A stretch of DNA of 64,000 nucleotides from an uncultured Desulfobacterales bacterium (GTDB taxonomy: Bacteria; Desulfobacterota; Desulfobulbia; Desulfobulbales; Desulfocapsaceae): contig CALGIJ010000039.1 in NCBI GenBank assembly GCA_937915545.1, positions 62,001 through 126,000 of the forward strand, given 5' to 3'. Position 1 is the first letter of the stretch. Every line of letters begins with the position of its first letter. Shown piece by piece: positions 53,070 through 62,975 of this stretch. The translations under genes and the position numbers were made by a program. The notes under the pieces are model-generated. The model worked only from the letters and a program-made list of their open reading frames with translations, ran no database searches and had not been told where the DNA came from.

Positions 53070-54618
53070 GGGCGGCCTCGTTTTCGTTGAGTTTCAATCC
53101 CTGGGCCGGGACCGTATCGGCGCTCTGCCCGGCGAGGGCCGGAATGAGGGCGGCTAGCGCGGTGAAGAGGCCGGCCCGGTCGGCCGCAGTCCCGTCGAGG
53201 GCGGCGATGAAGTCGGCCATGTCGGGCAGCGGCTCGTTTTTGCCGACTGCCTTGCGGAAATACTGCAGGATGCCGTCGCAGTTGACCACCGCGCCATCAT
53301 ATTCGCTGAAAGAAGCCACCGGCACCGCGATCTCGGCCGTGCTTGCCGACGGTGAGTCATGGCTGGTGGCGAGGATGGTTCTGGTCCCCTTGAGAAGCGG
53401 CTGCAACTCTTCCGCCGGGATGCTTCGCTCCAGCTCGTTGTCGCAGTTGATCAGCAGCTCGGCCTCGGCGAGGGCCGCCAGAAAGGTCTCGCGGCGGCAG
53501 TCGATGCCGAGCAGGAGCAGGCCGGCGCGGTTGGCCGACTTGTCGTCCTGGATGAGGTAGCCGTCGCCGTCGCCCGGCTTGAGGTAGCCGTCACTGTAGC
53601 CGGAGAGGGTCGCGCCATGCCTGGCCGCCCACTCCCGGGCCGCCAGCATCTGTTCCAGGGAGAGGTTGGGGGAGAGCAGAACGACGACCTTCTCTGTCCG
53701 CTGCAGCTCGTCGTGGCAGGCGGCCAGGGCGTCGGCCAAAGCCACCGGCTGTCCGCCGAGGCGCGCCGCGGTGAGCCTTCCCTCGTTTTCCCGTTTATAG
53801 CTCAGTCGGCCCTCGTCGCAGATGAAATAGCCGTTGACCTGGGGGTTGTGGCGTGGACGGAAGCGGTAGATGCGATCGTCGGCGTACTTCTCGCGGTGAT
53901 GGTCGATGACGATATTGCAGCCCTTGCTGCAGCCGTGGCAGATGCCCGGGCTCTTCTTGAGGAACCAGACGCGCTGCTGGAAACGGAAATCCCTGCTGGT
54001 CATGGCCCCGACCGGACAGAGGTCGACGACATTGAGGGCATAACGGTTATTGAGCGGCCGCCCCGGGAAGATGGTGACCCGTGCCTGGTCGCTGCGGTTG
54101 ACGATGCCCAGCTCGCCGGTCTTGGTGATCTGCCGGCAGAAACGTACGCAGCGTCCGCAGGTGACGCAGCGCTCCTGGTCGTGCACCACGCCGCAGCCGA
54201 AATCGAGCTTTTTATCCTTCTGCACCTGGGGTACGGTCATGCGGCTCGGCTGGCCGTGGTAGGTCATGTAGTAGTCCTGGAGCTTGCACTCGCCGGCCTG
54301 GTCGCAGATGGGGCAGTCGATGGGGTGGTTGATCAGCTCGAACTCCATGACATCGTGCTGGATCTTCTTGATATGGGCGGCGTCGAGCAGCACCTTCATA
54401 CCTGCCTGGGCTGGCGTCTTGCAGGCCGGAACCAGCGGTGGCCGCCCGTCTTCGATACCCACCAGGCACATGCGGCAGTTGCCGTCGGCGCCGAGGGCCG
54501 GGTGGTAGCAGAGGTGGGGAATTTCGATGCCGGCGGCGGCGACGGCGTCGATGAGGTTCTTGCCCGACTCCACCTCCACCTCGACTCCGTTGACGAAAAG
54601 CGTGATCTTGTCAGCCAT
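53056..54618 (-). CDS. nuoG: NADH-quinone oxidoreductase subunit G (short form)
   Basis: 520 aa, shorter than most NuoG (about 700-900 aa), because the molybdopterin-like C-terminal part is reduced. N-terminal [2Fe-2S]: CYHPALGADGNCRMCLVGIE. Then CPICDQAGECKLQD, the [4Fe-4S] site HDQERCVTCGRCVRFC and CHGCSKGCNIV. No extra N7 cluster context is obvious. The start was set at MADKITLFVNGVEVEV with GGGGAT upstream. Confidence 0.95.
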   Translation of the reverse strand: MADKITLFVNGVEVEVESGKNLIDAVAAAGIEIPHLCYHPALGADGNCRMCLVGIEDGRPPLVPACKTPAQAGMKVLLDAAHIKKIQHDVMEFELINHPIDCPICDQAGECKLQDYYMTYHGQPSRMTVPQVQKDKKLDFGCGVVHDQERCVTCGRCVRFCRQITKTGELGIVNRSDQARVTIFPGRPLNNRYALNVVDLCPVGAMTSRDFRFQQRVWFLKKSPGICHGCSKGCNIVIDHHREKYADDRIYRFRPRHNPQVNGYFICDEGRLSYKRENEGRLTAARLGGQPVALADALAACHDELQRTEKVVVLLSPNLSLEQMLAAREWAARHGATLSGYSDGYLKPGDGDGYLIQDDKSANRAGLLLLGIDCRRETFLAALAEAELLINCDNELERSIPAEELQPLLKGTRTILATSHDSPSASTAEIAVPVASFSEYDGAVVNCDGILQYFRKAVGKNEPLPDMADFIAALDGTAADRAGLFTALAALIPALAGQSADTVPAQGLKLNENEAAHVSA

Positions 54619-54626
54619 GGGATCCC

Positions 54627-55898
54627 CTACTGGCATGCTGGGGCGGTTGCGGCCTCGGCCACGTACGCCTCGAATTCGTGTCTGAACTTGTCCAGGTAGC
54701 TGCGCACCGGCATGGTGCAGGCGGCGGAGAGGACGCAGACGGTTTTCATCTCGATGTTGTCGCACAGCTCGCGCAGCAGGAAGACATCTTCCATGGTCCC
54801 TTCGCGGCGCAGGATCTTTTTGACGATCTTCAGCATCCAGCCGAGGCCCTCGCGGCAGGGGGTGCACTGGCCGCAGGACTCGTGGTGGTAGAAGTCGATG
54901 AGGTTCTTGACCAGCTGGACGATGTCCACTGTCTCGTCGAGGACGACGATGCCGCCGGAGCCGAACATGGTCTTGTGGGCGGCCATCGACTCATAGTCGA
55001 GGGTGGTGTCGGCGGCCTCCTCGGGCAGCAGTACCGGGGTGGAACTGCCGCCGGGGATTATGCCCTTGAGCTTGCGCCCCTTCCACACACCACCGGCGAC
55101 CTTGTTGATTACCTCCAGCAAGGGCAGGCCGAGGGGGAGCTCGTACATCCCCGGTTTTTCGACATGTCCGGAGATGCCGAAGAGGTGGGTTCCAGGGCTC
55201 TTCTCGGTGCCATAGGCCTTGTAGGCGTCGGCGCCCTTATCGAGGATGAAGGGCAGCGAAGCGATGGTCTGCACGTTGTTGATGATCGTCGGGCAACCGT
55301 AGAGGCCGGCTACCGCCGGGAATGGCGGTTTGCTGCGCGGCTGCCCCTTCTTGCCCTCGATGGACTCGAGCAGGGCGGTTTCCTCGCCGCATACGTAGGC
55401 GCCGGCGCCGCGATGGACGGTGACATCCAGCCGGTAGTCCTGGCCGGCGACCTTGTCGCCGAGGTAGCCGGCGGCGTAGGCCTCGTCGAGGGCCGCCTGC
55501 AGTACCTTGACCTGGGTGGTGTATTCGCCTCGTATATATATATAGGTGTCGTGGCAGCCGATGGCGTAGGCGCAGATGATGATGCCTTCGATGAGCAGAT
55601 GAGGGTCCTTGACGAGGATATAGCGGTCCTTGAAGGTCGCCGGCTCGGATTCGTCGGAGTTGACGGCGAGGTAGACCGGCTTGCCGGTGTTCTTGGGCAG
55701 AAAGCCCCACTTGACCCCGGCGGGGAAGCCGGCGCCGCCGCGACCGCGCAGCCCGCTCCTCTTGACCTCGTCGATGACATCCTCCGCGGGGGTGGCGAAG
55801 AGCTTGTCGAGCGTTTTGTAGGCGCCGTGCTTTTTGGCGACCTTGAGGGTATTGCTGTTCTTGAGGTGGAACCTGGCGCTGAGGATCTTCACTTCCAT
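54627..55898 (-). CDS. nuoF: NADH-quinone oxidoreductase subunit F
   Basis: 423 aa NADH/FMN subunit. GLRGRGGAGFPAGVKWGFLP (NADH/FMN site), GAGAYVCGEETALLESIEG, and N3 cluster ESCGQCTPCREG with a further Cys near the end. It is the standard short form with no N-terminal thioredoxin-like or extra C-terminal ferredoxin domain, so classic NADH oxidation is likely. 8 nt before nuoG. Confidence 0.96.
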   Translation of the reverse strand: MEVKILSARFHLKNSNTLKVAKKHGAYKTLDKLFATPAEDVIDEVKRSGLRGRGGAGFPAGVKWGFLPKNTGKPVYLAVNSDESEPATFKDRYILVKDPHLLIEGIIICAYAIGCHDTYIYIRGEYTTQVKVLQAALDEAYAAGYLGDKVAGQDYRLDVTVHRGAGAYVCGEETALLESIEGKKGQPRSKPPFPAVAGLYGCPTIINNVQTIASLPFILDKGADAYKAYGTEKSPGTHLFGISGHVEKPGMYELPLGLPLLEVINKVAGGVWKGRKLKGIIPGGSSTPVLLPEEAADTTLDYESMAAHKTMFGSGGIVVLDETVDIVQLVKNLIDFYHHESCGQCTPCREGLGWMLKIVKKILRREGTMEDVFLLRELCDNIEMKTVCVLSAACTMPVRSYLDKFRHEFEAYVAEAATAPACQ

Positions 55899-55910
55899 GG
55901 TCGTACCCTC

Positions 55911-56417
55911 CTACACCAAGGTCGCCAGCAGGCTTTTCAGCTTGTCGACGTCCATGTTTTCATAGAATTCGCCGTTGATCTGCACCACCGGGGCGGTGCC
56001 GCAGTGGCCCAGACACTCAACCTCCTCGAGGCTGAAGCGGCCATCCTCGCTGATCTCGCCGGGGGCGAGGCCGAGCTCGCCGCGCAGGTAGTCGACGATC
56101 TCCTGCTTGCCGCGCAGCCAGCAGGAGAGGGTGCGGCAGATGCAGATATGGTATCTGCCCATCGGCCGCAGGTGGTACATGGTGTAGAAGGTCGCTGCCT
56201 CGAAGACCTTGCTGGCGAAGGTGCCGATACGGTCGGCGATGTAGGCGATAGCCTCCTGGCTGACCCAGCCTTCCTGCTCCTGCACCAGCCACAGCGAGGG
56301 CAGGATCATCGACTCCCGGGTGGGGTAGCGGACCACCAGCCGCTCGAACATGGCGTCGCGCTCCGCGTCGAACTGGAAGGGTTTTCCTGTGGAAATCAAG
56401 TGCGAACGGTCGCTCAT
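55911..56417 (-). CDS. nuoE: NADH-quinone oxidoreductase subunit E
   Basis: 168 aa thioredoxin-like [2Fe-2S] subunit. Cluster Cys are in ICRTLSCWLRG and ECLGHCGTAPVVQING. FYTMYHLRPMGRYHICICRT is typical. The ATG overlaps the nuoCD stop (ATGA), so translation is coupled. Confidence 0.95.
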   Translation of the reverse strand: MSDRSHLISTGKPFQFDAERDAMFERLVVRYPTRESMILPSLWLVQEQEGWVSQEAIAYIADRIGTFASKVFEAATFYTMYHLRPMGRYHICICRTLSCWLRGKQEIVDYLRGELGLAPGEISEDGRFSLEEVECLGHCGTAPVVQINGEFYENMDVDKLKSLLATLV

Positions 56418-58129
56418 CTGTCCAACTCCCCGCCGATGATGTTGATGCACCCCAAGTTGATGATGGCGTCGGCGATCATATAGCCCTCAACCATCCTGTG
56501 GAAGCCGCCCATGATATAGAAGCAGGGCGGGCGCACCTTGAGTTTGTAGGGCCGGCCGCTGCCGTCGGCGACGACATGGAAGCCAAGCTCGCCGTTGGCC
56601 GCCTCGAAGGAGTCGTACCATTCGCCCGGCGGGACCTTGACCCCCTCGAAGACCAGCTTGAAGTGGTTGGCCAGGCCTTCGATATTGCCATAGACCTCGT
56701 TCTTGGGCGGCAGGTGCACCCGGGCGTCGGCCACGTCCACCGGGCCCTCGGGGATATGCTTCATGGCCTGGCGGAGAATGCGTATCGACTGGAACATTTC
56801 TTCGAAGCGGATCATGAAGCGGTCGTAGATGTCGCCGGTACTGCCCACCGGCACCTCGAAGTCGAAGTGCTGGTAGTTGTAGTAGGGGGCGTCCTTGCGC
56901 AGGTCGAAGGGGACGCCGCTGGCGCGCAGGGTCGGTCCGGTGAAGCCGTAGCTGAGCGCGGTTTCCGCCGGCAGGATGCAGACGTTCTGGGTGCGGTCGT
57001 GGACGATGCGGTTGGTCTCGACCAGCTTGAGAGAGTCGCCGATACCCTTTTCGATGGCGCGCAGATGCCCTTCGAGGTCCTCTTTCCAGCTCTCGTGGAA
57101 ATCGCGGTACATGCCGCCGATGCGGGTGAAGGACGAGGTGAGGCGGGCCCCGGTGAGGCGGCTGATGAAATCGTAGGCGGCCTCCTTCTCATTGTAGAGG
57201 TACCAGTAGTTGGTGAGACCGCCCATGTCGACGAGGTTGGCGGCGATGCACACCAGGTGGTCGAGGATGCGATAGAACTCGGTCAGCACCACCCGCATGA
57301 ACTGGGCCCGTTCGGTGATCTGCACCCCCAGCCAGGCTTCGATGGCCTTGACGTAGGCGATGTTGTTGATCATCGACGAGCAGTAGTTGAGGCGGTCGGT
57401 CAAGGGGACGATCTGGTTGTAGGTGCGGTGTTCCGCCGTTTTCTCGAAGCCGCGGTGCAGGTAGCCGATCTCGTTGACGTTGGCGAGGATGGTCTCGCCG
57501 TCGAGGGCGGTGAGGATGCGGATGGCGCCGTGGGTTGCCGGATGGGACGGGCCGAGATTGAGGAACATGATCTCGGTATTGATGTCTTTGAGCGTGGTCT
57601 CATTGATACCGTTTTCCACCAGCCGGGCGCGGATCTCCTTTTCCAGGCTGTCGGTTTCGTAGCAGATCTGGCCCTTCCCTATGGGGTAGTCCTTGCGCAG
57701 CGGGTGCCCCTGGAACTGCCAGTGGTTGAGGATGCGTCGCAGGTCGGGGTGGCCGGCGAAGCGGATGCCATACTGGTCGTAGACCTCGCGCTCACCCCAG
57801 TTGGCCGAGCCCCACAGGTGGCAGGCGGAAGGCACTCCCCGCTCGGGGTCGGCCACCGGACAGCGCACCTGCACGAGGAGGTTGTCCTGCCAGTTGCGCA
57901 GGGTGTAGACGACGGCAAAGCGTGTCGGCTGCGGCTGGGGGTGGTCGAGATAGTCGATGGCGGTGACATCGAGCAGCAGGCTGCAGTTGAAGGCCGCATC
58001 GTTTTTCAACCGCGCCAGGGTGTTCTCGAGGGTTTCCGGGGAAACCTCGACCACCACTGTGTCGAGCGCGGTGGAGCAGGTGGCGTCGGGGAAGGCCGCC
58101 CCTATCTTCTCTCGCATCGTCCTGTTCAT
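56414..58129 (-). CDS. nuoCD: NADH-quinone oxidoreductase fused subunits C/D
   Basis: 571 aa. Residues ~1-185 are NuoC (WGSANWGEREVYDQYGIRF and GHPLRKDYPI); ~190-571 are NuoD, starting NLGPSHPATHGAIRI, with EIGYLHRGFEKTAEHRTYNQ and C-terminal DAIINLGCINIIGGELDR. The quinone-binding His/Tyr region is present. The fusion also occurs in Enterobacteria and several other lineages. Confidence 0.96.
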   Translation of the reverse strand: MNRTMREKIGAAFPDATCSTALDTVVVEVSPETLENTLARLKNDAAFNCSLLLDVTAIDYLDHPQPQPTRFAVVYTLRNWQDNLLVQVRCPVADPERGVPSACHLWGSANWGEREVYDQYGIRFAGHPDLRRILNHWQFQGHPLRKDYPIGKGQICYETDSLEKEIRARLVENGINETTLKDINTEIMFLNLGPSHPATHGAIRILTALDGETILANVNEIGYLHRGFEKTAEHRTYNQIVPLTDRLNYCSSMINNIAYVKAIEAWLGVQITERAQFMRVVLTEFYRILDHLVCIAANLVDMGGLTNYWYLYNEKEAAYDFISRLTGARLTSSFTRIGGMYRDFHESWKEDLEGHLRAIEKGIGDSLKLVETNRIVHDRTQNVCILPAETALSYGFTGPTLRASGVPFDLRKDAPYYNYQHFDFEVPVGSTGDIYDRFMIRFEEMFQSIRILRQAMKHIPEGPVDVADARVHLPPKNEVYGNIEGLANHFKLVFEGVKVPPGEWYDSFEAANGELGFHVVADGSGRPYKLKVRPPCFYIMGGFHRMVEGYMIADAIINLGCINIIGGELDR

Positions 58130-58130
58130 A

Positions 58131-58643
58131 TCAGTCGAGAATCCCTTTGAAGTCTTTGTGGCGGTCGTGGAGCACCGTTTCCCCCTGGATCTGCTGCTGG
58201 ATCTTGATCAGGGCGTCGAGGACCACCTCCGGCCTCGGCGGGCAGCCGGAGATGTAGACATCCACCGGGATGATGGTGTCGATGCCTTGCACCGTGCAGT
58301 AGTTGTCGTAGATGCCCCCCGAGCTGGCGCAGGCCCCCATGGCCACCACCCACTTGGGCAGGGGAATCTGTTCGTAGATGCGTTTGAGGATCGGCGCCTG
58401 CTTGTAGCTGATGGTGCCGCAGACCAGCAGCAGATCGGCCTGACGCGGCGAAAAGCGCACCACCTCGGCGCCGAAGCGGGAAATGTCGTGCTGGCTGGCC
58501 GCGGCGCTCATGAACTCGATGGCGCAGCAGGCGGTGCCGAAGATGAAGGGCCACAGGGAATACTGGCGGCCCCAGTTGATGATCGCATCCAGCTTCGTGG
58601 TGATGACCGAGTTGCCGAGACTCGCTTCCAGTCCTACCGCCAA
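58131..58643 (-). CDS. nuoB: NADH-quinone oxidoreductase subunit B
   Basis: 170 aa, N2 cluster subunit. FGTACCAIEFM, GACASSGGIYDNY and GCPPRPEVVLDAL supply the cluster Cys. The start codon is TTG, inside the end of nuoA (10-nt overlap), with AAGGGGTG a few bases upstream. One base before nuoCD. Confidence 0.95.
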   Translation of the reverse strand: MAVGLEASLGNSVITTKLDAIINWGRQYSLWPFIFGTACCAIEFMSAAASQHDISRFGAEVVRFSPRQADLLLVCGTISYKQAPILKRIYEQIPLPKWVVAMGACASSGGIYDNYCTVQGIDTIIPVDVYISGCPPRPEVVLDALIKIQQQIQGETVLHDRHKDFKGILD

Positions 58644-58993
58644 TTGAGCACCCCTTTCTTGAGAATGTAGATCAGTCCGGCGAGAAGGAGGACCATGAAG
58701 GTGACCATCTCGAAAAAGCCGAACCAGCCGAGTTCACGGACGATCACCGCCCATGGATACATGAATACCGCTTCGATGTCGAAAATGAGAAAGAGAATGG
58801 CCAGGAGATAGAACTTGACGCTGAACTTCTGGTCCACCGAGCCGATCACCGGGCCGATGCCGCTCTCGTAGGCCTCGTTTTTAATCTTGCCCCGGGCTCG
58901 TGGGCCGAAAACCACGGTGGCGACCATCAGACAAGGGATGAGGGCGGCGAGTCCGATCAGGGTTACCGCCGAAAGAATCAGTTCCGTTGACAT
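58634..58993 (-). CDS. nuoA: NADH-quinone oxidoreductase subunit A
   Basis: 119 aa, three helices. YESGIGPVIGSVDQKFSVKF and LLAILFLIFDIEAVFMYPWA are the conserved parts. First gene of a complete nuoA-B-CD-E-F-G-H-I-J-K-L-M-N operon; a candidate promoter lies about 80-105 nt upstream. Confidence 0.96.
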   Translation of the reverse strand: MSTELILSAVTLIGLAALIPCLMVATVVFGPRARGKIKNEAYESGIGPVIGSVDQKFSVKFYLLAILFLIFDIEAVFMYPWAVIVRELGWFGFFEMVTFMVLLLAGLIYILKKGVLNWR

Positions 58994-59070
58994 GGTGTTC
59001 CCTTTACGTTGTGGCTCGTTGTTCGCCTGTTCCTGGGGGCTAGGCGACGGGGAATATATGAACCTTCATT

Positions 59071-59099
59071 CATTAACAGTCGCCGCACTTTTCTGTCAA
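59071..59099 (-). promoter_or_regulatory. Candidate nuo operon promoter
   Basis: Minus strand: perfect TTGACA, 17-bp spacer, weak TTAATG as -10. Suitable distance upstream of nuoA and after an otherwise gene-free region. Confidence 0.45.
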
Positions 59100-59659
59100 G
59101 CCTTCTTTGTCGTGGGCAAACAGGCACTTAGGTGATGTTTTCGCGTGACTTTTTGTGCAACCCGCGCTTGCCCGAATGTGCGCCTTGTGCTGAGAATCGC
59201 GCACTTCTGTTCGGTGGCGAGCTTTCCCTTTTCGTCAAGGGCAGGGCGAGGCGGTGGGTTGGAGGAAAAACTGCCTAGTGAAAACATGTGGATAGGGTGA
59301 GAGGGAAGGTCGTCAGCGCAACAAGGCGCATCCAGTTTGCTAGGTATGGTCTTTGCCAACAGGCACAAACGGCACAGGGGAAGTTCGTTGAATTGTCATC
59401 AGGTTGCAGCTAATGAAATTACCTGGGGAAAAGGGGGTGAGGAGGCTGTTTGTAAAACGACAAAAATACGGCAAGATAAATCGTGTTCCTGTTGATTCAT
59501 TCGCATGAACTCAATGTTCATTTTTAATTATGGTTGTCGTGCTGCAGTTGGCGATGAATGGGCATGGGGTGCGATCCGGGCTGGAATCGGGCATGGTGGG
59601 GCCAGGTGGCGCCGGTGATGCCGATGCGTGCGTGAGGGTGGCCTGAGACGAAGTGATTG
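59100..59659. other. Intergenic region between nuoA and nfnB
   Basis: About 560 nt with no credible gene. It contains a palindrome ATGAAC-TCAAT-GTTCAT (59505-59521) that could bind a dimeric regulator of the nuo operon, though it lies about 400 nt upstream of the candidate promoter. Remaining sequence shows nothing I recognise. Confidence 0.5.
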
Positions 59660-59695
59660 AAAAAAACACCCCGCCGCCCAGGTGGGGCGGCGGGG
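59660..59695 (-). terminator. Intrinsic terminator of the nfn operon
   Basis: Perfect 11-bp stem CCCCGCCGCCC / GGGCGGCGGGG with a five-base loop; on the minus strand it is followed by TGTTTTTTT. It lies 20 nt past the nfnB stop. Confidence 0.88.
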
Positions 59696-59714
59696 GAGTT
59701 GGCGGAGGGAACCC

Positions 59715-61127
59715 TTACCAGCCGAGGGTCAGATAGTCATGCATGGAGTTGGCGGCGGCACGGCCCGCCCCCATGGCGAGGATGACGGTGGCGGCTCCGG
59801 TGACGATGTCGCCGCCCGCCCAGACTGCTTTCTTGGAGGTCTTGCCGTTGCGCTCGTCGGCGACGACATTGCCCCATTTGTTGAGCTTCATGTCCGGCGT
59901 TTCGCTGGTGAGGAGCGGGTTGGCGCCGGAGCCGACGGCGACGATGCACAGATCGCAGGCGATTTCGAACTCGGAGCCCTTGACGGCCACCGGGCGTCGT
60001 CGTCCCGAACTGTCGGGTTCGCCCAGTTCCATGCGCAGACATTCCATGCCGGTGAGGCGTCCGTTGGCGTCGCCGAGGTAGCGGGTGGGGTTGGTGAGCA
60101 GGCAGAGTTCGATCCCCTCCTCTTCGGCGTGGTGGATTTCGGCATGTCGTGCCGGCATTTCTTCACGGGAGCGGCGGTAGACGATCTTGACAGTCTCCGC
60201 GCCGAGGCGCATGGCGGTGCGCGCCGAGTCCATGGCGACGTTGCCAGCCCCGAGAACGACCACGTTTTTCCCGCGGGGAATGGGGGTGTCGACCTCGGGA
60301 TACTTGTAGGCCTTCATCAGGTTGGCGCGGGTCAGGTACTCGTTGGCGGAGAGGATACCCACCAGGTTTTCGCCGGGAATGTTCATGAACTTCGGCAGGC
60401 CGGCCCCGACGCCGACGTAGATGGCGTCATAGCCCTGTTCAAAGAGTTCGTCGAGGGAGACAGTGCGGCCGACTACGGCATTGCACTCGATCTTCACCCC
60501 GAGCCTCTCGAGGAAGTTGACCTCCTGGGCGACGATGGCCTTGGGCAGGCGGAACTCGGGAATGCCGTAGACGAGCACGCCGCCCGGCTTGTGGAAGGCC
60601 TCGAAGATGGTCACGTCGTGGCCCTTGACGATGAGGTCGCCGGCAACGGTCAGCCCGGAGGGGCCGGAACCGACCACCGCCACCCGCTTTCCGGTCGGTC
60701 CAGCCTTGGGCGGCAGCTCGCCCTGGCCGTGTTCGCGTTCGTAGTCGGCGCAGAAGCGTTCGAGGTTGCCGATGGCCACCGGCTGACCCTTTTTGCCGAC
60801 GATGCATTTGCCTTCGCACTGCGATTCCTGGGGGCAGACGCGTCCACACACTGCCGGCAGAGCGTTTTTCCTCCAGAGGTTGCGAATGGCGCCGGTGAAG
60901 TCGCCATGGGCGATGAGGTCGATGAAGCCGGGGATGTCGACTCCCACCGGGCAGCCCTCGACACAGCCGGGCTTTTTGCACTGCAGGCACCGCGACGCCT
61001 CTTCCTGGGCCATCTTGACGGTGTAGCCGGTCGGCACCTCGAGAAAGTTTCGGGCGCGGACCTTGGGGTCCTGCTCGGGCATGGCGACTCTGGAACTCTG
61101 GCCTTTTTTACCATCTGATTCCGACAT
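59715..61127 (-). CDS. nfnB: NfnB / homotetrameric GltA-type NADPH flavoprotein
   Basis: 470 aa. N-terminal Fe-S Cys: CLQCKKPGCVEGCPVGVDIP and CGRVCPQESQCEGKC. FAD loop VVGSGPSGLTVAGDL; NADPH loop VVLGAGNVAMDSARTAMRLG with YRRSREEMPAR; ends AGGDIVTGAATVILAMGAGR. In NfnAB the large subunit holds the bifurcating FAD and binds NADPH. The start was set at MSESDGKKG after GGAGG. The following gene order with nfnA argues for NfnB over a stand-alone glutamate synthase subunit; no gltB is present. Confidence 0.9.
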   Translation of the reverse strand: MSESDGKKGQSSRVAMPEQDPKVRARNFLEVPTGYTVKMAQEEASRCLQCKKPGCVEGCPVGVDIPGFIDLIAHGDFTGAIRNLWRKNALPAVCGRVCPQESQCEGKCIVGKKGQPVAIGNLERFCADYEREHGQGELPPKAGPTGKRVAVVGSGPSGLTVAGDLIVKGHDVTIFEAFHKPGGVLVYGIPEFRLPKAIVAQEVNFLERLGVKIECNAVVGRTVSLDELFEQGYDAIYVGVGAGLPKFMNIPGENLVGILSANEYLTRANLMKAYKYPEVDTPIPRGKNVVVLGAGNVAMDSARTAMRLGAETVKIVYRRSREEMPARHAEIHHAEEEGIELCLLTNPTRYLGDANGRLTGMECLRMELGEPDSSGRRRPVAVKGSEFEIACDLCIVAVGSGANPLLTSETPDMKLNKWGNVVADERNGKTSKKAVWAGGDIVTGAATVILAMGAGRAAANSMHDYLTLGW

Positions 61128-61213
61128 GATCTCCTCCAAAGGCTATCGATTGCACGATCTACAATATCTCTTGCGAAAACCCCCTGGCCTCGCGACACAA
61201 AGGGGCGGACGGC

Positions 61214-62050
61214 CTACTTGGCGTCGCGCAGGTTGCAATAGTGGCTGTGACTGGAGCGTTCGTCCTCCTGGTAGGCGCGCAGGCGCAGGATGAGTTCGTC
61301 GTAGTCGACTTTGTGGCCGTCGAACTCGGGGCCGTCGACACAGGCGAACTTGGTCTCCCCGCCGACGGTGACCCGGCAGCCGCCGCACATGCCGGTGCCG
61401 TCGACCATGATCGGATTGAGGCTGACCAGGGTCTCGACGTTGAACTCCTTGGTGATGGCGCTGACCGCCTTCATCATCGGTACCGGGCCGATGGCCACCG
61501 CCAGCTTGATGTCGCCAGCCTTGAGCACCTCGCGGAGCACCTCGGTGACAAAGCCATGATGTCCGTAGGAGCCGTCGTCGGTGCACACTTTCAGTTCGTG
61601 GGAGGCGGCCTTCATCTGCTCTTCGAGGATGAGCAGGCCCTTGTTGCGGGCGCCGATGATGCAGGTGACATGGTTGCCGACCTCTTTGAGGCCGCGCGTG
61701 ATGGGGTGGAGGACGGCAACGCCGGTGCCACCGCCGACACACACCACCTTGCCTACTTTCTCAAGGTGAGTCGGCTTGCCGAGAGGGCCGATGACATCCT
61801 GGTACCCTTCGCCGACTTTGAGGTCACGGAAGAGTGCGGTAGACTTGCCGACCACCATATAGATAATGGTGATGGTACCCTTTTCCGGGTTGGTGTCGGC
61901 CATGGTCAGCGGGATGCGTTCGCCGTCTTCGTTGGCCTTGAGGATGACGAACTGGCCGGGCTTGGCCTTCCTGGCGATAAGCGGGGCCTCGATTTCATTG
62001 AGAATTACCGTTCCCTGGGACATCTCTTCGCGCTTGACGATTGTGAACAT
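61214..62050 (-). CDS. nfnA: NfnA / ferredoxin-NAD(P) reductase-type subunit
   Basis: 278 aa FNR/PyrK-like protein. FAD part IPLTMADTNPEKGTITIIYM, NAD loop VCVGGGTGVAVLHPITRGL, and C-terminal [2Fe-2S] Cys in GMCGGCRVTVGGETKFACVD. With NfnB it catalyses 2 NADPH + NAD+ + 2 oxidised ferredoxin to 2 NADP+ + NADH + 2 reduced ferredoxin, reversibly. AGGAGG ribosome site. 86 nt upstream of nfnB. Confidence 0.92.
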   Translation of the reverse strand: MFTIVKREEMSQGTVILNEIEAPLIARKAKPGQFVILKANEDGERIPLTMADTNPEKGTITIIYMVVGKSTALFRDLKVGEGYQDVIGPLGKPTHLEKVGKVVCVGGGTGVAVLHPITRGLKEVGNHVTCIIGARNKGLLILEEQMKAASHELKVCTDDGSYGHHGFVTEVLREVLKAGDIKLAVAIGPVPMMKAVSAITKEFNVETLVSLNPIMVDGTGMCGGCRVTVGGETKFACVDGPEFDGHKVDYDELILRLRAYQEDERSSHSHYCNLRDAK

Positions 62051-62129
62051 TGGCTCCTCCTGACATGAAACCTATTGAATTTAAAGGAGAAAAAATTTCC
62101 TGTGCGGCGAGACATGCATCGTTTAAATA

Positions 62130-62159
62130 ATCATATAGCACCCATTAACGCAATACCAA
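62130..62159 (-). promoter_or_regulatory. Candidate nfn operon promoter
   Basis: Minus strand: TTGGTA, 18-bp spacer, TATGAT. About 80 nt upstream of the nfnA ATG in an AT-rich stretch. Confidence 0.4.
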
Positions 62160-62869
<710 letters not shown>

Positions 62870-62913
62870 TTGCGAAATTTCACACCACGTCCGTCTCACC
62901 GAGTAGCTCGAGC

Positions 62914-62949
62914 AGCGCCATGGGAACCGCCCATGGCGCTGTTTTTTTT
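62914..62949 (+). terminator. Intrinsic terminator of the cold-shock gene
   Basis: Perfect 11-bp stem AGCGCCATGGG / CCCATGGCGCT with a five-base loop, followed by GTTTTTTTT on the plus strand. Confidence 0.92.
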
Positions 62950-62975
62950 GCCTGTGCCGCGCCGGGTGTGTGCCC

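Noticed and set aside
59715..61127. Glutamate synthase small subunit as the function of the GltD-like protein
   Set aside because: The adjacent FNR/PyrK-like gene gives the NfnAB gene pair and no glutamate synthase large subunit is nearby.
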